Source: Citreicoccus inhibens
Lineage (GTDB): Bacteria > Myxococcota > Myxococcia > Myxococcales > Myxococcaceae
Assembly (NCBI RefSeq): GCF_019039035.1
Contig: NZ_JAHNZT010000021.1
Span: 62,001 to 126,000 of the forward strand
Length of the DNA stretch: 64,000 bases
Reading direction: 5' to 3'
Below the pieces are notes generated by a model. That model was not told where the DNA came from, searched no databases, and saw only the letters and a program-made list of their open reading frames with translations. This document shows, one piece after another, positions 29,007 to 36,757 of this stretch (position 1 is its first letter; each line of letters opens with the position of its first letter). The translations under genes and the position numbers were made by a program.

Positions 29007-29731
29007 GGGGTGCCCTCCTCCGGCAGGCTGGGTTCGAGCCTTCGCAGCGCGGCGTCCAGGCAGCGCAGGCCGTGCCGGCGCAGGTCCTCGGCGGCCTCGC
29101 GTCCCCAGGCGGCCACCTGGCGCTGGTCCTCTTCGGGCATGGCGTAGAAGCGCGGCGCACGCGCGCGGATGTCCTCCGCCACGTGCGCGGCGATGCCCAG
29201 GTTCTGGCCCGCCGCCTCGGCCGCGTCCTCCATCGCCGTGCCGGCCCACAGCAGGCGCAGGTACGCGGCCCACTGCACGCCCGCGAGCCCTTGCGCCACG
29301 CGGCGGAACACCGGCGCCGTCCAGGCCTCCACGGGCGTGGACAGCGCGGGCGAGACCACCGCCGAGGCGAGCAGCCGCGTGGCCTCTTCCAGCACGTGCT
29401 GCGGCACCCGCGCGTGCTCATGGGTGAGCGTGGAGAAGGCCAGGTTCTGCAGCAGGTACTGCACGCGCGGTCCCTCACCGAACAGCGGCGCGCCGAAGCG
29501 AACGGCCGGCGCGGCGAGTCGGGCCGCGCAGAATCCGAAGTAGATGCCCGCGCCGCGCGTCTGGAGGACCGGCGGGGCCAGGCCCGCCTCGGCGCCCGCC
29601 TCGTACAGCAGGGGCAGGGGGCCGGGGCGGCCGGACTCCAGGGCCTCCAGCACCTGGTGGGCGAAGGGCGGTGGCAGCGACAGGAGCCGCAGCCTGCGCA
29701 GCGCCTCTTGGTACACGGTTCCCTCGCTCAT
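29003..29731 (-). CDS. Class 1 isoprenoid-synthase-like protein lacking the Asp-rich motif
   Basis: This encodes 242 all-helical residues. The ATG at 29731 has GGAG five bases upstream. The stretch GQNLGIAAHVAEDIRARAPRF matches the last conserved helix region of polyprenyl synthases and of myxobacterial 'class 1 isoprenoid biosynthesis' proteins. The first half follows the same helix order, but where D-D-x-x-D is expected there is CAARLAAPAVRFG, without any Asp. Prenyl-diphosphate chemistry is therefore doubtful. It overlaps the methyltransferase gene by four bases, so the products likely work together. Confidence is moderate for the family and low for activity. Confidence 0.5.
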   Translation of the reverse strand: MSEGTVYQEALRRLRLLSLPPPFAHQVLEALESGRPGPLPLLYEAGAEAGLAPPVLQTRGAGIYFGFCAARLAAPAVRFGAPLFGEGPRVQYLLQNLAFSTLTHEHARVPQHVLEEATRLLASAVVSPALSTPVEAWTAPVFRRVAQGLAGVQWAAYLRLLWAGTAMEDAAEAAGQNLGIAAHVAEDIRARAPRFYAMPEEDQRQVAAWGREAAEDLRRHGLRCLDAALRRLEPSLPEEGTP

Positions 29732-29898
29732 GGTCACTCCCGGGGATGGCGCGGGGGCGGCGGCTCATGGCCGGACGCCGGAGCCTGGGGCGCGACTCCA
29801 CCGCGCGGGGACCCCAGGACCGCAGGGATGTGCACGCGTCCGGCATCCCGCACCGGGCCACCCGCGCGAACGTCGTGGACTGGACGCTTCCTCGGGCG

Positions 29899-30774
29899 TC
29901 ATGGCGCCACCTGCCGCTGGGGCTGGTGCGTCACCTCGGAGAACCAGGGGCGGGGCGGTGCCAGGTACAGGCCTCCGCCCACCGCCGAGGCCTGGTACGG
30001 CGGCGCGCCCGGCGGAGGAAGTCCGGGGCCGAGCATGGCGTCCAGCGCGCGGCGGAACCGGGCCGGGTCCGACGACGCGGCCACGAAGGCCAGCCCCTCG
30101 TCGGGGCCCTCGTGGAAGGGGAAGCTGCGACGGATGAGCGGCCACGACTCGGGCGCGTGCGCGCGGCGGTGGCGAGCCGGGGGCGCGTCGCCTCGCAAGG
30201 GCGCGGGCCGGAGCGCGGCGGCGTGGGGACGCGCGCGAGACAAGTCACCGCGCAGCCGCAGCGCGCGGGCCCGAGCGCGGATGGAGTCGCGCTGGAAGCG
30301 CAGGTAGAGCACCCACGCGGCGCCGGCCAGGGGGCCCGCGGGGACGATGGCCGCGCGGCGAATCTCCTCGACGGTGGGGGCCTGACAGGTCTCGTCGAGA
30401 CAGCCGCCCAGCACTTCCTCCTCGGGGACGAGCACGCCAGCGAAGAGCGCGGCCGCGCGGCGCAGCGCCCACTGGAGGCGGGACTGGGTGTCGGCGCCCA
30501 GTTGGAGCAGCACCTGCGCCTGGGTGGAGGGGATGCGCAGGTGGGCGCCCCGGCGGGGCAGGAGCGGCGCGCCTTGTTCTCCCTCGGCGAGCGGAGACAC
30601 CAGGGCCGCGTCGAACGCGAGCACGGCGTGGACGCCTTCGGCGGCGCGCAGCTCGGCGTGCACGCGCGAGGCCGCCTGCCGCACCTGGGCTCCCTCGCTG
30701 GCGCGGCTCAACCGCCACACGGCCAAGGCACTGAAGGCCCCGGGCGGATGAAACAGCCCTTCCTGTGGCCTCAT
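29899..30774 (-). CDS. DyP-type heme peroxidase-like protein, divergent
   Basis: This encodes 291 residues from the ATG at 30774, which follows a G-rich ribosome site. Signs of the dye-decolorizing peroxidase fold are GCLDETCQAP (the G-x-x-D-G region, with catalytic Asp kept but the last Gly changed to Glu), GPLAGAAWVLYLRFQRDS (the family's GGSYLVVRRIR-D strand), ARHRRAHAPES (candidate proximal heme His), RRSFPFHEGPDEGLAFVA (conserved Arg and the D-E-G-L-x-F strand) and GGGLYLAPP. Function would be peroxide-driven oxidation with heme. No Tat signal and no encapsulin-targeting tail are visible. It is first of a three-gene minus-strand group, 167 bases before the next start. Confidence 0.65.
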   Translation of the reverse strand: MRPQEGLFHPPGAFSALAVWRLSRASEGAQVRQAASRVHAELRAAEGVHAVLAFDAALVSPLAEGEQGAPLLPRRGAHLRIPSTQAQVLLQLGADTQSRLQWALRRAAALFAGVLVPEEEVLGGCLDETCQAPTVEEIRRAAIVPAGPLAGAAWVLYLRFQRDSIRARARALRLRGDLSRARPHAAALRPAPLRGDAPPARHRRAHAPESWPLIRRSFPFHEGPDEGLAFVAASSDPARFRRALDAMLGPGLPPPGAPPYQASAVGGGLYLAPPRPWFSEVTHQPQRQVAP

Positions 30775-30939
30775 GCTGGTCACCCCCCTGCACCAGGCAC
30801 AGCCGCTCCATGGAATGCGGCGCCGCGAAGCGCCGCGCTTTCTCTGTCGGTGAGAGCAAAGCGGCCCGGTGTCCGCGCCGTCAAACCTGGGGGGCGGCAC
30901 TGTGTTGGCCAGTGCCCTTCCCGTCGCTTCGCCCCAGGG

Positions 30940-32463
30940 CTACGGCGTCGGGGGCGCGCCGAACCAGCGCGACAGGGACTCCCGCAGCCCCGTCAGCTCG
31001 CGGTCGTCTGTCGCCCAGGCGATGCAGCCGTCCGGGCGCAGCAGCCGGGACGTCTCGCCCTGGACACGCACGGTGCGCACGCGCGGCGCCCAGGCGCTCG
31101 CGAGCCGGGACGCGGCGCCGTCGCCCGCGTCGAGCAGCACGCCCTCGCCCTCACCCATCAGCGCATGGAGGTGCACCTCGCCGCTGTCCACCGTCGCGAC
31201 GCGGTTGGTCGTCTGTCGCCCCACCAGGGGATGGTCGCTGCCCAGCGCGTAGCGCCCCGTGACGCCGCTCATCATCTCGCCGAAGAAGCGGTTGCCCTCG
31301 TCGGTCTCCATGACGCCGCTGATGATGGCGCGCAGCGCGGTCGTCTGCGGGTCGGGGCGCATCAGCGCGGCCTGCGCGCGCGTGTTCTCCAGCACCCGCT
31401 CCGCCACGGGGTGACGCTCGGCGGTGTACGAGTCCAGCAGCCCTTCCGGTGCATTTCCGCGCACCGCGGCGGCCAGCTTCCAGCCCAGGTTCATCGCGTC
31501 CATCACTCCCAGGTTCAGGCCCTGTCCGCCGAAGGGCGAGTGCACGTGCGCCGCGTCGCCCGCGAGCAGCACGCGCCCGCGCCGGTACTCGGTGACCAGG
31601 CGCGTGTTGTCGGTGAAGCGCGTGGCCGTCTTCACGGCCGTCACGCACACGTCGGTGCCGCTCACGCGCCGCAGGCTCCGCTCAATCTCCTCGCGGGTGA
31701 CGGGCGCGTTGCGGTCCGCGGGCGGCCCGTCGAACTCGAGCAGGAAGACGCGCCCCGGCGTCGGGCCATACGCCATCATCCCCACCGGCGTGCGCCGCCA
31801 GCCGAGCGGCAGGAGCTTCTCCGGATGATCCACCTCCACCACGGCCTGGTGGCCCGTGAGCGTGGGCTCGGTGCCGGGGAAGTCGAACCCGGCCTGCTTG
31901 CGCACCGCGCTCCGTCCGCCGTCGCAGCCCACCAGCCACGCGCAGCGCAGCGTCTGAGTGCCCTCCGCCGAGCGCACCTCCACGCTCACGCCCGCCTCGT
32001 CCTGCGTGAAGCCGAGCACTTCCTGGCCTCGCCGCACCGGCACGCCCCGCGCCTGGGCGAGCGCCCCCAGCATCATCTCCAAGCCCAGCTGGTTCACGCC
32101 GCGGAAGCGCCGCTCTGGCTCGCGCTGCCGGGTCGGGTCGATGAGGAACAGCCCCCCGAAGTGGCCGCCAATCTTCTTCCAGCCCTGGGCCAGCGGGCTC
32201 GCCTGGGCGCCCGACTGCTGGACCATCTTCGCCACGGCCTCGCCCATCTGGCGCTCGGCCTCGTCCAGCGCCGGCCCCAGCCCGCGCCGCTCCAGCGCCT
32301 CCGCCGCCAGCACCCCCACGGAGCCCGCCTTGATGGTGGGGTCCATGGACTCCAGCCGCTCCAGCACCCCCACGGAGGCCCCACCCAGGGCCAGCTCGCT
32401 CGCGAGCAACAACCCCGTGGGACCCGCCCCGACGACCACCACGTCGAATGTCTCGTTCGCCAT
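30940..32463 (-). CDS. Class A FAD-dependent monooxygenase, aromatic hydroxylase type
   Basis: This encodes 507 residues. The FAD-binding VVVGAGPTGLLLASELA lies at the N-terminus, CDGGRSAVRK (the D-G motif) in the middle, and GDAAHVHSPFGGQGLN binds the FAD pyrophosphate and ribityl chain. The C-terminal 110 residues form the thioredoxin-like tail typical of phenol, pentachlorophenol and rifampicin hydroxylases. It would hydroxylate an aromatic or polyketide using NAD(P)H and O2. It is divergent from a TetR gene across a 63-base A/T-rich interval, the classic layout for repression relieved by the substrate. Confidence 0.92.
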   Translation of the reverse strand: MANETFDVVVVGAGPTGLLLASELALGGASVGVLERLESMDPTIKAGSVGVLAAEALERRGLGPALDEAERQMGEAVAKMVQQSGAQASPLAQGWKKIGGHFGGLFLIDPTRQREPERRFRGVNQLGLEMMLGALAQARGVPVRRGQEVLGFTQDEAGVSVEVRSAEGTQTLRCAWLVGCDGGRSAVRKQAGFDFPGTEPTLTGHQAVVEVDHPEKLLPLGWRRTPVGMMAYGPTPGRVFLLEFDGPPADRNAPVTREEIERSLRRVSGTDVCVTAVKTATRFTDNTRLVTEYRRGRVLLAGDAAHVHSPFGGQGLNLGVMDAMNLGWKLAAAVRGNAPEGLLDSYTAERHPVAERVLENTRAQAALMRPDPQTTALRAIISGVMETDEGNRFFGEMMSGVTGRYALGSDHPLVGRQTTNRVATVDSGEVHLHALMGEGEGVLLDAGDGAASRLASAWAPRVRTVRVQGETSRLLRPDGCIAWATDDRELTGLRESLSRWFGAPPTP

Positions 32464-32526
32464 GATGGATTACCTAGTCTAAATATTTACCGAGTACAAG
32501 TTTTGATTCGGAGCTAGGGTGCGCCC
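32464..32526. promoter_or_regulatory. Divergent promoter region with palindrome TAAATATTTA
   Basis: The 63-base interval between the monooxygenase and TetR genes is strikingly A/T-rich for this genome. It contains the 10-base perfect palindrome TAAATATTTA at 32480-32489. Reading leftward, TTGTAC and TAGGTA with 17 bases between could be the -35 and -10 of the monooxygenase promoter, with the palindrome inside the spacer. That position would suit a TetR operator. The assignment is by pattern only. Confidence 0.45.
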
Positions 32527-33165
32527 ATGGCGGAAGACGAGGGACTGCGGGCGCGCAAGCGGCGCGAGACGCGGAAGATGATTTCGGATGTGGCGACGGG
32601 GTTGTTCGTGGCGCGCGGCTTCGACGCGGTGACGGTGGCCGAGGTGGCGGCGGCGGCGAACGTCTCCAAGATGACCGTGTTCAACTACTTCCCGCGCAAG
32701 GAGGACCTCTTCTTCGACCGGCAGGAGGAGGGCATCGCGCTGTTGCGGCAGGCGTTCCGGGAGCGCCGCAAGGGAGCGTCGCCGGTGGCGGTGCTGCGCG
32801 CGCTGGCGCGGTCGCTGGTGGAGAGCGACCACGCCTTCGCGAGGATGAACGCGGGCGTGGCGGGGTTCTGGCACATGGTGGAGGTGAGCCCGGCGCTGCG
32901 GGCGCGGCTGCGCGAGATGGGCGAGGAGGCGGAGGCCGTGCTGGTGGAGGAGCTGACCGGGCAGGTGGGCGCGCCGCGCGAGGACCCCATCGCCCGGCTG
33001 CTGGCCGCCCAGGTGGTCGCGGCCATCCGCGTCGCCTACAGCGAGGGGCTCCGGCAGATCGCAACGGGAGAGGCGCCCGAGGTGGCCCGCGCCGCCGTCG
33101 TGGAGCTGTTCGAGCGCGGACTGACCATGATGAGCGCGAGCGCCCGGGGCACGCCCTACGCCTGA
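32527..33165 (+). CDS. TetR family transcriptional regulator
   Basis: This encodes 212 residues. The N-terminal helix-turn-helix reads GFDAVTVAEVAAAANVSKMTVFNYFPRKEDL, cut here only by the usual helix borders, which is a canonical TetR DNA-binding domain. The C-terminal helices form the ligand-binding and dimer domain. It is transcribed away from the flavin monooxygenase, so it most likely represses that gene and itself. The inducer is unknown, plausibly an aromatic compound handled by the monooxygenase. Confidence 0.92.
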   Translation: MAEDEGLRARKRRETRKMISDVATGLFVARGFDAVTVAEVAAAANVSKMTVFNYFPRKEDLFFDRQEEGIALLRQAFRERRKGASPVAVLRALARSLVESDHAFARMNAGVAGFWHMVEVSPALRARLREMGEEAEAVLVEELTGQVGAPREDPIARLLAAQVVAAIRVAYSEGLRQIATGEAPEVARAAVVELFERGLTMMSASARGTPYA

Positions 33166-33276
33166 CATGGCCCCACACGGTCCGCGCGGGGCTACAGGGG
33201 CGCAGAAGCAGGAGCCGCGGGGGGCGGCGCGCTCCGGGCTCGCGCCCAGGCCGGGGTCGGGCTAGAGGGGCGCCCC

Positions 33277-33891
33277 ATGCGTGACCGAATCCAGGCGGTG
33301 CTCCGCCAGCTGGCCCAGACGCCCGAGGTCGAGGCGCGGTGGCTCAACACCTTGTCCCTGATGGAGTTCATCGGGGCGCGGAAGATTTCGCGCACCGTGG
33401 CGGACCGTCACCCGACGCTGGAGGTGCTCGGGCACCTGGCGGACGAGACGCGCCACGCCTTCACCTTCAAGAACCTCGCGTGCACGGTGGCGGGCGGCGA
33501 GGTGACGGACCTGCTGTGCGCGACCGAGGCCGCCACGTGGTTCCAGTCGCTGGACCGCGGGCTGGCCGAGTGGGCCACGTCCCTCACCGGGACGTCGGAC
33601 GTCTACCTGCAGTACCTGCTCACCACCGCGGTGGTGGAGCGGCGCGCGATGGTGCTCTACCCGCTCTACAAGGCGGCCAGCCGCAACGCCGTGGTCCGCG
33701 AGGAGCTGGGGCGCGTGGTGGTGGAGGAGCAGAGCCACCGCCGCACCCTGGAGGACGCGTGCCTCGCGCGCCTCGCCGCCGTGGGCGCGACGCTGGAGCC
33801 GGCGCTGGCCATGGAGGAGCGCCTGTTCGAGCCGTTCCTCGGGGCCTTGGAGGCGCACGTCGCCTCGCTGAGCGCGGCCTCCGCGGCCTGA
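33277..33891 (+). CDS. Ferritin-like diiron-type protein, unknown function
   Basis: This encodes 204 all-helical residues. GAGGGG is seven bases before the ATG. Carboxylate and histidine residues fall in a four-helix diiron pattern: LMEFIG (Glu), DETRHAF (E-x-x-H), VVERRAM (Glu) and EEQSHRR (E-x-x-H). This order, E...ExxH...E...ExxH, is that of ferritin-like oxidases and iron carriers. I cannot place it in a named subfamily. It has no export signal and converges with the methylase-like gene with four bases between stops. Confidence 0.6.
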   Translation: MRDRIQAVLRQLAQTPEVEARWLNTLSLMEFIGARKISRTVADRHPTLEVLGHLADETRHAFTFKNLACTVAGGEVTDLLCATEAATWFQSLDRGLAEWATSLTGTSDVYLQYLLTTAVVERRAMVLYPLYKAASRNAVVREELGRVVVEEQSHRRTLEDACLARLAAVGATLEPALAMEERLFEPFLGALEAHVASLSAASAA

Positions 33892-33895
33892 GGCG

Positions 33896-34636
33896 TCAGT
33901 CGGCGTCCTCGGGCTCCGGGCCCGATGCGCCGACCCCGGAGAGCACCAGCCCCTCGGGAGTCCACGTGGCGCGCAGGGCCTTGGCCTTGCGCGCGCGCTT
34001 GCGGCTGAGCTCCACCCCCACCGCGTCCAGACCCATCGCGTTGGCCACGGCCAGCGCGGTGCCGTGTCCGCAGAAGGGGTCCACCACCGTGCGCGTGGTC
34101 GTCTGCTCTTGGATGAAGCGGCACGCCAGCTGGCACGCGCGCACGCCCATCCCGCGCGTCCACGTCACGTCGCCCGCCTCCGGCAGCACGTCCGGCGAGG
34201 ACTTCGCCAGGTCCACGCGCACGTCCCGCGAGAAGCACAGCAGGTGGGAGAACGCCGGCCGCCCGAACGTCACCGTCCCTGGCGTCCGCCGGCACACCAC
34301 CTTGTGCCAGAGCGTCTCGAAGCCCGCCGCCTCCGCCGCGCGTGACACCAGGTAGCCCTTGTCCACCCAGGCGCCGTCCTTCTTCACGTCGGATTGGTAG
34401 AACACCGCCACGCCGTCCGGCGGCACGCGCGAGAGCACGAGCCCCGCCGCGCGCACGAACCACTCCTTCCACTCCGCCACCGAGAGCGCGGGGAACTCGG
34501 ACACGTCCGGCATGGAGGTGACCACCGAGCACCCCTCCAGCACGGGGCTGGCCTCCAGCCACTTCAGCGCGTCCTCGCAGTGCACCGTGCGTCGCGCACC
34601 CGTCGCGCCGCCCATCCCATCCCGTTCATCCGTCAT
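33896..34636 (-). CDS. DNA-methylase-like SAM-dependent methyltransferase with altered catalytic motif
   Basis: This encodes 246 residues from the ATG at 34636; a GTG one codon earlier is possible. The C-terminal half has DPFCGHGTALAVANAMGLDAVGVEL, the SAM-binding motif of beta-class N4/N6 DNA methylases, in which the catalytic motif comes first. Where T-S-P-P-Y/W is expected after the first strand, the sequence reads TSMPDVSEFP. Catalysis on an exocyclic amine may be lost or changed. A short N-terminal HCEDALKWL stretch matches the family's opening. No endonuclease or specificity gene is near, so it is not an obvious restriction system. Confidence 0.65.
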   Translation of the reverse strand: MTDERDGMGGATGARRTVHCEDALKWLEASPVLEGCSVVTSMPDVSEFPALSVAEWKEWFVRAAGLVLSRVPPDGVAVFYQSDVKKDGAWVDKGYLVSRAAEAAGFETLWHKVVCRRTPGTVTFGRPAFSHLLCFSRDVRVDLAKSSPDVLPEAGDVTWTRGMGVRACQLACRFIQEQTTTRTVVDPFCGHGTALAVANAMGLDAVGVELSRKRARKAKALRATWTPEGLVLSGVGASGPEPEDAD

Positions 34637-34813
34637 CACCCGCCGGAGTCTGCCAGACGCCTCCCGCCGCGCCGCGCCCCTTGGAGGAATCGACCGGGTG
34701 CCGTGCGACGACGCTCGTTCGTAACCTCGCGAAATTGCAGTAAAAATTCATCTTTCCTGCGGGGTTGAATCAACTCGGGGCGCCAAGGCAGTTGCAAAAG
34801 TCAGCAACTTCAG

Positions 34814-34853
34814 GCCTTTAAGACGAGAAAAACTTGTTTTTCTTGCGAAAGGC
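34814..34853 (+). promoter_or_regulatory. A/U-rich two-tier hairpin covering the ribosome site of the TPR gene
   Basis: An inner stem AGAAAAAC (34826-34833)/GTTTTTCT (34836-34843) is enclosed by an outer stem GCCTTT (34814-34819)/AAAGGC (34848-34853). The ribosome site AAAGG at 34848-34852 is in the outer stem, seven bases before the ATG at 34860. Another small hairpin, AGTTGC/GCAACT, lies at 34790-34809. The layout would allow control of translation by melting of the hairpin. Confidence 0.5.
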
Positions 34854-34859
34854 GCGGAC

Positions 34860-35357
34860 ATGGCGAAGGCGAACCGAGATGGGGAGCTGCGAGAGGGCGG
34901 CCAGCCGCTGCCAGCCTGCGCGCAGGGCCTGGCGCTGCTGACGGTGGGCCGGGTGGAGGAGGCCCGAGAGGTGCTGGAGGAGGCGCTGGCGCGCTCGCCC
35001 TTGTCCATCGAGGTGCGCCGCACGCTGGCCCGGCTCCGGGCGGCCATGGGCGATGGCGCGGGCGCCCAGCGGCTGTTGGAGGGCGCGGTGCAGCTCGCCC
35101 CGCGCGACATGGCCACCGTGTGCGACCTGGTCCTGCTCTACGCGAGGCAACGCGATGGGATGGCGCGCGCGCGGCGGCTGCTGGATGCCGCACTCGAAGT
35201 GAATGAAACGGAGGCGCTGACGCACCTCACGTATGCGCGCGTGGTGGCGCAGGACGCGCCAACGCAGGCGCTGTTTCACGCGCGCCAGGCGCTGGCTCAC
35301 GGCGACGGCGAAGTCCGCGAGGCCGCTGCGTGGTGGGTGCGCCGCCTGGCGAGTTAG
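34860..35357 (+). CDS. Small TPR-repeat protein
   Basis: This encodes 165 residues without a signal peptide. Four to five 34-residue helical pairs can be read, for example ALLTVGRVEEAREVLEEALARSP and GDGAGAQRLLEGAVQLAP, which are TPR-like. Such proteins bind other proteins as adaptors, and no partner is evident. The gene sits alone between the methylase-like gene and the hydrolase. Its leader is an unusual A/T-rich, structured stretch, which suggests regulated expression. Confidence 0.75.
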   Translation: MAKANRDGELREGGQPLPACAQGLALLTVGRVEEAREVLEEALARSPLSIEVRRTLARLRAAMGDGAGAQRLLEGAVQLAPRDMATVCDLVLLYARQRDGMARARRLLDAALEVNETEALTHLTYARVVAQDAPTQALFHARQALAHGDGEVREAAAWWVRRLAS

Positions 35358-35416
35358 CGTGAGACGTGTCGGGTTGGAGCCGCGCAGCCGGTGGACGCAC
35401 GGACAGGATTCATGGC

Positions 35417-35444
35417 TTGCTACAGCTCCCGCTAAACTTATAAT
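35417..35444 (+). promoter_or_regulatory. Sigma-70-type promoter for the alpha/beta hydrolase
   Basis: TTGCTA (35417-35422), a 16-base spacer and a perfect TATAAT (35439-35444) make a consensus housekeeping promoter. The start codon of the hydrolase is 34 bases downstream, giving a short leader with AAGGA before the ATG. Confidence 0.7.
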
Positions 35445-35477
35445 TCCAAGCCTGTCCGCTTAAATAAGGATTCGTTC

Positions 35478-36263
35478 ATGCCCACGATTTCCGCGACTGA
35501 CGGAACGTCCATTCACTATCGCGTCATCGGCGAGGGGCCTCGCGTGGTGGTGCTGGTGCACGGGTGGATGGTGTCGGGCGCGGTCTGGGACGCGCTGGTG
35601 GAGCGCCTGGATGCGACGGGGCTGCGGCTGGTGATTCCGGACCTGCGCGGCGCGGGTGGCTCGGGGCGGCCCGCTGCGGGGTACACGCTGGAGCAGCACG
35701 CGCGGGACGTGCTCGCGGTGGTGGACCACGTGGGCGCGAAGCGCTTCACGGTGGTGGGCCACAGCATGGGCGGGCAGGTGGCGCAGTGGATCGCCGCCAC
35801 GGTGGCGGAGCGCGTGGACGGGCTGGTGTGCCTGAACTCGGTGCCGGCGGCGGGGCTGCCGCTGCCCGCGGACGCGGCGGGCCTGTTCCGCACCTCGGCG
35901 GGCGATCGCGGCAAGCAGCAGACCATCCTGGGCCTGGCGTGCCGTCAGCTGTCGCCCGAGGCGTTGGAGACGATGCTCAAGGACTCGGCGGCGGTGTCCG
36001 AGGCCGCCATCCAGCAGGGCTTCGACGCATGGACGGCGGGTGGCTTCGCCGAGAAGCTCGCGAACATCACCGCGCCCACGCTGGTGGTGGCCACGGATGA
36101 CGCCTTCCTACCGCCGGCCTTCCTCAAGCAGGCGGTGGTGGCGCCCATCCGCCGTGCGCGCCTCACGTACCTGCCGGGCCCGGGGCACTACCCGCAGGTG
36201 GAGCGTCCGGCGGAAATCGCGGCCCTGTTGGGGGCGTATCTGGCAGGGAGCGCGCAGGCGTAG
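35478..36263 (+). CDS. Alpha/beta hydrolase
   Basis: This encodes 261 residues. The nucleophile elbow is GHSMGG, the oxyanion region VHGWMVSG follows strand 3, the acid is in ATDDAFLPP and the catalytic His in GPGHYPQVERP near the end. The fold is complete and of normal length for esterase, lactonase or non-heme peroxidase-type members. It is soluble and cytoplasmic. A strong sigma-70-type promoter lies directly upstream, and the next gene follows after 40 bases and may be co-transcribed. The substrate is unknown. Confidence 0.9.
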   Translation: MPTISATDGTSIHYRVIGEGPRVVVLVHGWMVSGAVWDALVERLDATGLRLVIPDLRGAGGSGRPAAGYTLEQHARDVLAVVDHVGAKRFTVVGHSMGGQVAQWIAATVAERVDGLVCLNSVPAAGLPLPADAAGLFRTSAGDRGKQQTILGLACRQLSPEALETMLKDSAAVSEAAIQQGFDAWTAGGFAEKLANITAPTLVVATDDAFLPPAFLKQAVVAPIRRARLTYLPGPGHYPQVERPAEIAALLGAYLAGSAQA

Positions 36264-36303
36264 CGGCGCGGCATGCGGCCGAGCGGTTCGTGGGAGAGCG
36301 CAG

Positions 36304-36747
36304 ATGTCCTGGAGCATGAGCTTCGAGTACGACGCCCAGCACGACGTGGTCACGGCGGGCTTCACCGACTGCATCCTCGTCAGCGATGCGGACGTCGTGC
36401 GGTGGCGGCGCGAGGTGGAGGAGCAGTTCCAGCGCTTCACCCGGAACGGGAAGGTGGACCTGCTCATCAACCTGGATGGGCTGGTCGTGAAGTTCACCGC
36501 GGGCCGCACGTTCGGCCGCGAGCGCCGCGAGGTGCTGGAGAAGTACACGCACCGCTCCTACCGCTTCGGCGGGGACGAGATGACGCGCATGTTCATCCTC
36601 ACCAGCGGCGCCATCAACGGCGCGGCGGTGAACCACTTCGTCACGCGTGAGGAAGCGCTGGGCGCGCTGATGGCGGAGCGCGAGGCGCTGCGCAAGAACG
36701 GCTTCACGCCGTTTGGCGGCAGCGTGATGAGCGGCAGCAAGGCGTGA
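36304..36747 (+). CDS. Small conserved-looking protein, unknown function (STAS-like?)
   Basis: This encodes 147 residues. GGAG lies seven bases before the ATG. The sequence is a compact alpha/beta domain: MSFEYDAQHDVVTAGFTDCI at the start, VDLLINLDGLVVKFTAG in the middle, then MTRMFILTSGAINGAAVNHF. The order of strands and helices is similar to SpoIIAA/STAS-like domains of bacterial signalling, but no conserved phosphorylation Ser can be assigned. It follows the hydrolase by 40 bases. Confidence 0.65.
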   Translation: MSWSMSFEYDAQHDVVTAGFTDCILVSDADVVRWRREVEEQFQRFTRNGKVDLLINLDGLVVKFTAGRTFGRERREVLEKYTHRSYRFGGDEMTRMFILTSGAINGAAVNHFVTREEALGALMAEREALRKNGFTPFGGSVMSGSKA

Positions 36748-36757
36748 GCGGCGCGGC

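Noticed and set aside
33896-34636. A restriction-modification system around the methylase-like gene
   Set aside because: No nuclease or specificity gene is adjacent, and the catalytic motif is altered.
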